Assembly (NCBI GenBank): GCA_964555055.1
Contig: CAZKQW010000011.1
Location: forward strand, 14,921-78,920
Direction: 5' to 3'
Length of the DNA stretch: 64,000 nt
Source: GCA-016699445 sp964555055
Lineage (GTDB): Bacteria > UBA10199 > JACPAL01 > GCA-016699445
This document shows, piece by piece, positions 40,831 through 47,802 of the stretch. The notes beneath the pieces are model-generated. The model was not told where the DNA came from and ran no database searches. It saw only the letters and a program-made list of their open reading frames with translations. Within the stretch, counting starts at the first letter, position 1. Every line of letters starts with the position of its first letter. The translations under genes and the position numbers were made by a program.

Positions 40831-43671
40831 TTAACGAATCGGACACGTATCCATGGCAGCGGGATTGTAATCCACCCGGCATGTATTAAAATCTGCCGTG
40901 TTGTTCTGGCGGACGAAGCAATCCGGACACCCCAAGGTCAAAGGATCGATCGGAGTCCCATCCATCCTCATGCGCGTTTGAGCCGCCATGAGCGCGGTAT
41001 TGTAGGCATTCGTCGCTTGCGTGCTATCGGTCGGTACCGGCGAACCATCCCGCCTGACGGCACGCATCGTGAGGGAAAATCCTTGACCGATATTCGGGCT
41101 CGCCGTGGGATTCGTGTCGAACCTCAATGAAGGAAACCTAAAATAACCCGCAAATTGATTGAATTGTGAAATGGAACTTACCCATATCGAAGCCGAGGGC
41201 ATGAGCTGCGTGCTCATGTTTCCATTGCTGAATGTGGCTCCTAAGGCTCTACCGGCCCCGCCGAAACTTACCGGATCGAAGACAAATACGGGCTTTAACA
41301 CGGGGAATAGCAAGCGCGTGGGATAGCTTTGATTATATCCAATTTGATCTGCGGTATTTTGAGGGATACCCCCGGTATCTCCTACGAGATAGGCGGTCGG
41401 CGTGGGACCCAGCCCATCACCAAAACGAATATTCTCCGTCATATTGGCTGGATAGCGAGACTCCTCCAAATAAGACTGGGAGCCATTGATGGTGCTCGCT
41501 TCCCGTGGCGAAGAAGTCATATTGCGGCCCAAACGCACATGGTTCGGTCGTCCCCGCATCTGCGCATAACTTTCCTTCTCCAGCTTCAAGTAACCCCGTC
41601 CATAGCGATAACTCGCCTTCGTCTCGTAATATCGAGGATCCGAGGGAGAATCCGCGAGCCGCACATACGTCGACTGGAGGCCCACGCTCCGACCCGCAAG
41701 ACGTACCAAGGCCGACTTCAATTCGCTGGGGTTGCGGCGAAACATCGGATAGCGATCCAAAAGTAAAGCCGCCATACCCGCCGTGATGGCCGTGGAACCT
41801 GAAGTCCCGCTTTGAAGAGCCATTTCCCCCATGAAGTTAGGCGATGGGGCCACGAAATCTGGCTTCACGGCTTGTAAATTCATGGGATCCCGAGAAACCG
41901 ACGTCAGGAACTCTGCAGGAAGGGCTAATGGCTTGACGGCATCTCGGACGGCCGGACCTCGACCGGAGATGGCAAGAGTACCGTCGACGGGGCACCCTTG
42001 ATTCATCGGCGCCGTGCAGTAAGCGCCCCCCACCGTCACCACGTTTTCAGATGTATTAGATTCACCTAGGCTGGCGGAAGTATTATAGACCTGCATCAAT
42101 CCGATATTCGTTCCATTGCCATCATAAAACACATTGATGTAATTCTCAGGATCGTCGTCGTTCAAAAAACGATGGCCATCAATAGCATCCGTTCGAGTAA
42201 TGGACAGACCGTAACGTGCGAAACCGGCGCCGCAATCCGTTGTAGGAATATCCGCTGAAAAAACGGTTCCCCGAACGGTTTCATTTGGTGGATCGAGGTA
42301 GTAAGAAAAATGACGCTGAGAATCATCCCTCACACCATCCGAAACAACCGGAAACCAACCTCGAGAACTCGCTTCGTACTTCATTAAAACGACGTTATAA
42401 TACCTGGAGTCGGGGATAGGGAGTCCCACATACGCCTTGAGAGGACGCCTGAAGCCAGGAGACGCCCCTAGGCAACCTAGGTCGTTGACAATTCTCTCAC
42501 CCGCTACATTGCTGACCGCTGGCAGATCGGAAGCGCCCAAATCTCCAGTGGGACTCACTGCCGTATTCGTATTCCAATTCAGAAAACCATGATAGCGAGT
42601 AGAAGAGGTGAATTGACCCGACCAATGGGCACCAGCCGCACCATGATTACCCGCCGAGGCCACTACCAGGATATCCGCTCCAGCGGCTGAATTCTGCGCC
42701 TTCATCACGGGGCCCGGAACGGCGTTCGAGGAGCCTGAATATCTATCGATCGGGGAAATAAGCGAGAGGCTTAGGATGTCTGGCTGTAAGGACCTGGCAG
42801 CGTTAATAGCGTCACTAAGGCCTCCAGCGGTAGGAACGCTGTTGATCAAGAGGTACCGTGCTTTGGGAGCGATCTCATACATCAGGGCCAACATGATGTT
42901 TCCATGGTCATCGTCGTGACTGTAAGGGGCGAGATCTTGAGTGATGACGGTATTACGCGGAATTAGGCCTGCACTCTCTAAAGCTCGGAAATAATCTGGC
43001 GCAAAAGAATCAACAATGGCGATGGTCACGGGAGATCCTCCCGGGCCTCCGTCTCCGGTCACTCGCCCCGTCAATTGCCACCATCGGGCGTTAGTTCCGA
43101 TCCAAGCTGGGGTGGGAGCCGTATTCTGTGTCATATGGACAAGGCTCACTCCCTCGACAACAGAAGCGATGGCCGCTAGTTGGCTCACCGGGAGTTTGAG
43201 TTCAATTTCGTGATCATTGAGCTCATGCATCACTATGGCCCCATAAGAACGGACTACGTCCGACAATTTCCTCTCGGAGTTTTCAGAATCAGAAATCGTC
43301 AAATAAATGGAATCTCCCTCAATAAATTCTTTAGGAATTCCTGCGAACTTCGCCCAACCCTTCTCACCCTTCTCATAGGCAATGCGGGCGCGATCCAGTT
43401 GATCCCCCAACACACCCCACAACTTCAAATCTTCGATCGATTCAAAGTCTCGGCCTAACAATTTAGCGGTATTTTGGATGACCTGAAGGCGTTCGTCGTC
43501 CGACTTTGAGTTCGTGAGTTTTTCCGACGTGGATTTTTCCAGGGCGACATCCTTGTAAAACGGAGCCCACGACGTTTCTGGCGATGAGAGCTTCGACTCC
43601 TGCGCTTGGAGATTATAAAAAAGACTCATGAAGAGCCCTAAAGACAATATAAACTGATTTTTTTTACTCAC
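40831..43671 (-). CDS. Secreted subtilase 4 (S8), first gene of the locus
   Basis: A GTG at 43671 with AGGAG 6 bases upstream is the best start and gives 946 residues beginning with a signal peptide (VSKKNQFILSLGLFMSLFYN...). The triad is Asp in AIVDSFAPD, His in DDHGNIM and Ser in SGTSGSTA; the oxyanion Asn is in SAGNHG. It is closest to subtilase 3: long stretches of the propeptide and C terminus are nearly identical at DNA level. The cysteine tail is GCPDCFVRQ...FNTC...DTCP. The 30-bp promoter-like element lies about 80-110 bases upstream. Confidence 0.87.
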   Translation of the reverse strand: MSKKNQFILSLGLFMSLFYNLQAQESKLSSPETSWAPFYKDVALEKSTSEKLTNSKSDDERLQVIQNTAKLLGRDFESIEDLKLWGVLGDQLDRARIAYEKGEKGWAKFAGIPKEFIEGDSIYLTISDSENSERKLSDVVRSYGAIVMHELNDHEIELKLPVSQLAAIASVVEGVSLVHMTQNTAPTPAWIGTNARWWQLTGRVTGDGGPGGSPVTIAIVDSFAPDYFRALESAGLIPRNTVITQDLAPYSHDDDHGNIMLALMYEIAPKARYLLINSVPTAGGLSDAINAARSLQPDILSLSLISPIDRYSGSSNAVPGPVMKAQNSAAGADILVVASAGNHGAAGAHWSGQFTSSTRYHGFLNWNTNTAVSPTGDLGASDLPAVSNVAGERIVNDLGCLGASPGFRRPLKAYVGLPIPDSRYYNVVLMKYEASSRGWFPVVSDGVRDDSQRHFSYYLDPPNETVRGTVFSADIPTTDCGAGFARYGLSITRTDAIDGHRFLNDDDPENYINVFYDGNGTNIGLMQVYNTSASLGESNTSENVVTVGGAYCTAPMNQGCPVDGTLAISGRGPAVRDAVKPLALPAEFLTSVSRDPMNLQAVKPDFVAPSPNFMGEMALQSGTSGSTAITAGMAALLLDRYPMFRRNPSELKSALVRLAGRSVGLQSTYVRLADSPSDPRYYETKASYRYGRGYLKLEKESYAQMRGRPNHVRLGRNMTSSPREASTINGSQSYLEESRYPANMTENIRFGDGLGPTPTAYLVGDTGGIPQNTADQIGYNQSYPTRLLFPVLKPVFVFDPVSFGGAGRALGATFSNGNMSTQLMPSASIWVSSISQFNQFAGYFRFPSLRFDTNPTASPNIGQGFSLTMRAVRRDGSPVPTDSTQATNAYNTALMAAQTRMRMDGTPIDPLTLGCPDCFVRQNNTADFNTCRVDYNPAAMDTCPIR

Positions 43672-43750
43672 CTTAGTCTCCTGACTTTTATCGCTATGTC
43701 GTTTATGAGGGAATGACTCTGATATATCCCGCACAAGACGCGCGTGGATA

Positions 43751-43780
43751 CGTTTTCATCCGGAAATAAAATAAGTTGCG
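43751..43780 (-). promoter_or_regulatory. Shared 30-bp promoter-like element, upstream of subtilase 4
   Basis: On the minus strand it reads ACGCAACTT, a variable stretch, then CGGATGAAAAC. It is the first of three copies in the locus and would drive subtilases 4 and 3. The rest of the gap between subtilase 4 and dapL (43672-43888) is AT-rich, with nothing else recognised. Confidence 0.6.
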
Positions 43781-43888
43781 TGTTTTTATGAAAAAAAATT
43801 TATTTCTGTTTTTTCCGCAGAAAACAAAAGTCGGCCAGGTGTTTTATTTCACACGGGTTATTCGGAAAATATTTGATGGGATCGTGAC

Positions 43889-45052
43889 TTAAATTTTGAT
43901 GGCGGAAAGACGATTCAAGGCTTCCTGCAAACGCTTTTCGTCGCGCGTTAGCGCGAAACGCACGTAACCTTCGCCGCCTTCACCGAAGCCCACGCCGGGC
44001 GTGATCACGATGCCGGCTTCTTCCAGGATCTTCTTCGCGAAGGATTTCGAGTCGTACCCTCGCGGGACGGCGACCCACACATAGAAGGCGGCCGCCGCGG
44101 AGGCTACGTCCCAACCTAACTTCTTCAAGCCGGATACCAAGAGCTGACGACGGCGGCGGTAGATTTGACGCATCTCTTCCACGCAGGATTGACTCTCCGT
44201 CAGGGCCGCGATGCCCGCGTGCTGCACGGCTTGAAAAATGCCGGAATCGATATTCGTCTTCACTTTTCCCAAGCCGGCGATGATGTCTTTGTTGCCGCAC
44301 GCGAAACCGATGCGCCAACCCGTCATGTTGTAGGTTTTCGAAAGGGAATGAAATTCGATGCCCACATCGCGCGCGCCGGACACCTCCAAGAACGAGATCG
44401 GCTTTTGATCGTCATACTGCTCCACATAGGCTGCGTCCGCGCACACGATGATGTTGTATTTTCGGGCGAACGCGATGACGCGCTCGTAGAAATCTTTCCC
44501 GGCGACCGCTCCGGTCGGATTGTTGGGATAGTTCACGTGCATGACTCGCGCGCGCGCGACGATGTCCGCCGGGATCGCGTCCAAGTCCGGCAAAAAGCCC
44601 AGTTCGCGCTTCAAATGCATATGGTACGGTTGGCCGCCCGCGAACAAAGCTCCGCTATGATAGGGCGGGTAACCGGGCGAAGGCACGAGCACGACGTCTC
44701 CGGGATTGATGAAAGCGAGGGGGAAATTGGCGATGCCTTCCTTCGAGCCGATCAACGACACGACTTCGCCCACGGGATCGACCGTTACGCCGAAACGGCT
44801 CTTCATCCAAGAAGCCGCCGCTTCGCGGAAACTGTTCATTCCCGTATAGCTGGGGTATTGGTGGTTCGCCGCATCCTCGGCGGCTTTCTGAAGGGCTTTA
44901 ATGATATGCGCAGGGGTGGGAGTGTCGGGATCACCGACCCCGAGGTCAATCACGTCGACGCCTTTTTTGATCTGTTCGGCTTTCAAGCGATCGATTTCGG
45001 CGAATAAATACGGGGGTAAATTTTTGATGCGGTCGGCAAGTTTGATTTCCAT
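43889..45052 (-). CDS. dapL: LL-diaminopimelate aminotransferase
   Basis: The 387-residue class I/II aminotransferase starts KLADRIKNLPPYLFAEIDRLK, typical of DapL, and has the motifs VIDLGVGDPD, SKEGIANFPLAF, NYPNNPTGAV and the PLP lysine in HSLSKTYNMTGWRIGF. DapL turns tetrahydrodipicolinate directly into LL-diaminopimelate for lysine and peptidoglycan, bypassing the acylated routes. Its gene stands alone. Other aminotransferases of this group cannot be excluded, but the N-terminal pattern favours DapL. Confidence 0.86.
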   Translation of the reverse strand: MEIKLADRIKNLPPYLFAEIDRLKAEQIKKGVDVIDLGVGDPDTPTPAHIIKALQKAAEDAANHQYPSYTGMNSFREAAASWMKSRFGVTVDPVGEVVSLIGSKEGIANFPLAFINPGDVVLVPSPGYPPYHSGALFAGGQPYHMHLKRELGFLPDLDAIPADIVARARVMHVNYPNNPTGAVAGKDFYERVIAFARKYNIIVCADAAYVEQYDDQKPISFLEVSGARDVGIEFHSLSKTYNMTGWRIGFACGNKDIIAGLGKVKTNIDSGIFQAVQHAGIAALTESQSCVEEMRQIYRRRRQLLVSGLKKLGWDVASAAAAFYVWVAVPRGYDSKSFAKKILEEAGIVITPGVGFGEGGEGYVRFALTRDEKRLQEALNRLSAIKI

Positions 45053-45098
45053 AGGGCCCGCGCCTTAAGCGAGGGCTCGCAGGCTTGTCAAAAAAGAT

Positions 45099-46115
45099 TT
45101 ATTTCTTCTGCTTGGCCAGGGCACGCTCCCACAGGAGGAGCGTGTGCACGGTGATCATTTGGGTGATATTGACGTCGTTCTCGGAGAAGCATTCTTTATT
45201 TTTCTTCGGGCCCAGACAGACGATGGCGGTCAAATGATCCCTTAGAAAAACAGGAACCACCAGAGCCGCCCGAACTTTATCTACGATCGCCATTTCTTCT
45301 TCCTGGATGCCCTGTCCCTTAAGGCTATGCGCTAAGAGAGGGCCTTTCCCGATGCGAAGACGCTCCGGCAACCATCCATAGCGGGGCAAATGAATATCGC
45401 TGGGCAAGATCTTACTCGAAAGCCCGACTTGTCCCGCCATGTAAAAAGGCTCGGACTTGTCTTTAGGGATTAAGATGGAAATGGGATAAGACGAGAAGAG
45501 TCCCATCAAGCCATAGAGGTACATCTTCACTAGTATCTCGGGATTGCGTTCTTGGGCTAAGTGATTCGCGAGCGAAAGGACGCCATTGAGGGAAAAAGCC
45601 AGCTGCTTTTTAGCGTCTTTTTTCTTGGGCTTTTCCTTGATGGTACTGGGAGCCGCATCGAGAAACTTCACCAAGCTGATTTTATTGTGCGACCCCGGCG
45701 TGGTCTCGTAATGCACGTCATCCACGAGCTTATCCAGCATGTATTGGCCGTAGCCGCTGACATGGCGGTATTTGAGTTTCGTATCCAAATCGAAATCAGA
45801 TCCTTCGGGGAGGTAGGGTTGGTCGCTCTCATCGCGAATCTCGATCACCGCCTGTCCGTTGGCTTCCTTCCAGCTCACGTAAATGTTGTTCCCGGATTGA
45901 AAACGATAAGCGTGCTTTACGATGTTGGACGACACTTCGTCCGCCGCCAAAACCAGTTTTCCCACTTCTTTCTGAGATAAGCCAGCCGCCGCCGCTTGAG
46001 CCCTCACGAAATCCCGGACTTTTTCCAGACAGGAATTATCACAGAGGACTTTCATCTCTTCCAGCTTTTGGAATGCTTGAACCGCTTTCCGAGGTGACGT
46101 TTGGAGTTGGTCCAT
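45099..46115 (-). CDS. RsbW-like anti-sigma kinase with GAF domain
   Basis: From the ATG at 46115 the protein has 338 residues; the longer frame overlaps the STAS gene. The N-terminal half is a HATPase_c domain with the N box LVLAADEVSSNIVKHAY and the segment IEIRDESDQPYLPEG; the C-terminal half is GAF-like. It should phosphorylate the STAS protein encoded just upstream and bind a target when that partner is phosphorylated. The glycine of the usual DXGXG box is missing, though the N box is intact. It is the last gene of a three-gene module. Confidence 0.82.
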   Translation of the reverse strand: MDQLQTSPRKAVQAFQKLEEMKVLCDNSCLEKVRDFVRAQAAAAGLSQKEVGKLVLAADEVSSNIVKHAYRFQSGNNIYVSWKEANGQAVIEIRDESDQPYLPEGSDFDLDTKLKYRHVSGYGQYMLDKLVDDVHYETTPGSHNKISLVKFLDAAPSTIKEKPKKKDAKKQLAFSLNGVLSLANHLAQERNPEILVKMYLYGLMGLFSSYPISILIPKDKSEPFYMAGQVGLSSKILPSDIHLPRYGWLPERLRIGKGPLLAHSLKGQGIQEEEMAIVDKVRAALVVPVFLRDHLTAIVCLGPKKNKECFSENDVNITQMITVHTLLLWERALAKQKK

Positions 46116-46117
46116 AA

Positions 46118-46480
46118 TCAATCGTCCAAATGGCGGTAGGCTTCCTCTTCCGAGGAATAGGTTTGAAAAATATCGAAGAATCCAAGGCAATTCATCGCGT
46201 CGTTGACGTCCGGATTGACGACCTGGGAAAAGACGAGCTTACCGCCGCGTTTTTCCAATTCATTCAAAGTCCCGAGGAACAAACCTAGACCGGGACTGGA
46301 AATGAACTTCAATTTACCGCAATCCACCACGAGCTTGATCTTCTGCTCGTCGCGGATGAGCGTTTGAATGCGCTTTTCGATCTGGCCTAAGGCGAAGGCA
46401 TCCAAGCTACCGACGAGCCTCAGCACCGCCTTGCTGGGTTGATTCTCCGAAAACAAAACCTCCACGTCGAAATGTGACAT
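46118..46480 (-). CDS. STAS-domain anti-anti-sigma factor
   Basis: The 120-residue protein is a single STAS domain: AVLRLVGSLDAFALGQIEKRI, then VVDCGKLKFISSPGLGLFLG with the phosphorylatable Ser in SSPGLG. It is the switch protein of the module: phosphorylated by the RsbW-like kinase and reset by the SpoIIE-type phosphatase. The gene is 3 bases after the phosphatase gene and 2 before the kinase. Confidence 0.9.
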   Translation of the reverse strand: MSHFDVEVLFSENQPSKAVLRLVGSLDAFALGQIEKRIQTLIRDEQKIKLVVDCGKLKFISSPGLGLFLGTLNELEKRGGKLVFSQVVNPDVNDAMNCLGFFDIFQTYSSEEEAYRHLDD

Positions 46481-46483
46481 AAA

Positions 46484-47656
46484 CTACACCGCGCACCTTT
46501 CCATATAGACGGCCGTCACATCATCCTGCTGCGGAGCTCCCTCCGAGAAGTTTTCCAGCTCCGTCTTCAAGTCATGGATGACGTCCAAATTTTTTCGCGA
46601 GTTACCCGAAAAGAACTCCTGAAGGCGTCGGCGTCCGTAACAATCGTCATGGCTATTGCGCACTTCGGTGACACCATCGGTATATAAAAAAAGGAAGTCG
46701 TCGGGATGCAGGGCGATCTCGCATTCCGCCCGCTTTTCCTCGTGACGTCGATAACGGCTTAAGCCAATCGCCAGGCCTCGAGGATGGATCCATCGGTTTT
46801 TTCCGGTCTTACGATTTCCCAGCAAAAGCGGCGGATGTCCCGCGTTAGCACAGGTCAACGTCATGCTGTCACAATCCAAAATTGCGTAAAAAAGGGTAAT
46901 GAAATGATCCGGACCGAGCTTCGGCAAGACCATACCTTCTGTTTCATCGATTACTTCGCTGGGGGACAAGCTGAGAACGGCTTGTGACCTCAAGGCGTAG
47001 CATAGGGTTGACATCAACATCGCGCTCTGAAGGCCTTTTCCGGAAACGTCCGCGACAACGATTCCTAAGTGGTGCGGATCGATTTCGATGAAATCAAAAT
47101 AATCTCCTCCCACTTCTTGGGCAGACTGGTAATACGTATCGAAATAAAGCCCAGGTATTTTGGGGGATTCTTCAGGAAGGAGTCTCTCTTCGATGTAAAG
47201 ATTCTTCAAAAATTCCTGTTTAGCTTTCAAGAGCTGTCGTTGCTTTTCTTCCGAGAAGAATTTTTTCATCCCCTGTCTCACGACAATTTCCAAATCCGCT
47301 AGAGAGGTCTGTTTGGATAGATAATGATGGGCTTGAGCACCATGCGTCGAGTGGCGGATGGAGGAAATATCGGACGCGCCCGTCAGAAGAATTCGTATCA
47401 CATCGGGCCAACGCCTCGCGACTTCCTCGAGTAGTTCATGGCCACTCAACCCCGGCATCCGATGATCCGAGATGATCACGCCGATAGGTTGGTTTTTAAG
47501 AAGGGGAAAAGCTTCTTCGGCGGAAGAAGCGATGAGTACGTTCATCTTTCCGAAAACGTGGGATAAACGCTCGTAAAGATTTTCTAAAAAATCCTTTTCG
47601 TCATCGACAAGCAGAACTTTCCAATCACTCACAGCTCCCCCCGGACTCATGAGCAT
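46484..47656 (-). CDS. Response regulator fused to SpoIIE/PP2C phosphatase (RsbU-like)
   Basis: A receiver domain (about 12-130, VLLVDDEKDF and the phosphorylation site in ISDHRMPG) is followed by a coiled coil and a PP2C/SpoIIE domain (about 175-385, with AQEVGGDYFDF, ADVSGKGLQSAML and DGVTEVRNS). A phosphorelay input would activate it to dephosphorylate the STAS protein downstream. Its sensor kinase is not in the window. A GTG at 47632 behind GGGGGAG is an alternative start that cuts 8 residues. Confidence 0.9.
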   Translation of the reverse strand: MLMSPGGAVSDWKVLLVDDEKDFLENLYERLSHVFGKMNVLIASSAEEAFPLLKNQPIGVIISDHRMPGLSGHELLEEVARRWPDVIRILLTGASDISSIRHSTHGAQAHHYLSKQTSLADLEIVVRQGMKKFFSEEKQRQLLKAKQEFLKNLYIEERLLPEESPKIPGLYFDTYYQSAQEVGGDYFDFIEIDPHHLGIVVADVSGKGLQSAMLMSTLCYALRSQAVLSLSPSEVIDETEGMVLPKLGPDHFITLFYAILDCDSMTLTCANAGHPPLLLGNRKTGKNRWIHPRGLAIGLSRYRRHEEKRAECEIALHPDDFLFLYTDGVTEVRNSHDDCYGRRRLQEFFSGNSRKNLDVIHDLKTELENFSEGAPQQDDVTAVYMERCAV

Positions 47657-47802
47657 TTGTCGTAAACTATCAAATTCTATCTATTTTTTAAAAAACAACC
47701 AAGAAGTTTCTCACTTTGAATCATGCCTTGCCGCGTCATAATTCTTAGTTTTCAGAAATGCTTTCCCCATAGGTAGAGAAATGCCCGCGCACCACGCGGC
47801 GG

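Noticed and set aside
37937..40882. Longer start for subtilase 3 overlapping subtilase 4
   Set aside because: It would place 33 unrelated residues before an obvious signal peptide; the starts at 40783 or 40774 fit better.
43980..45007. Long open frames opposite dapL, and similar ones opposite aceE and the acyl-CoA dehydrogenase
   Set aside because: Composition follows the complementary strand of highly conserved enzymes; no start signals or recognisable domains.
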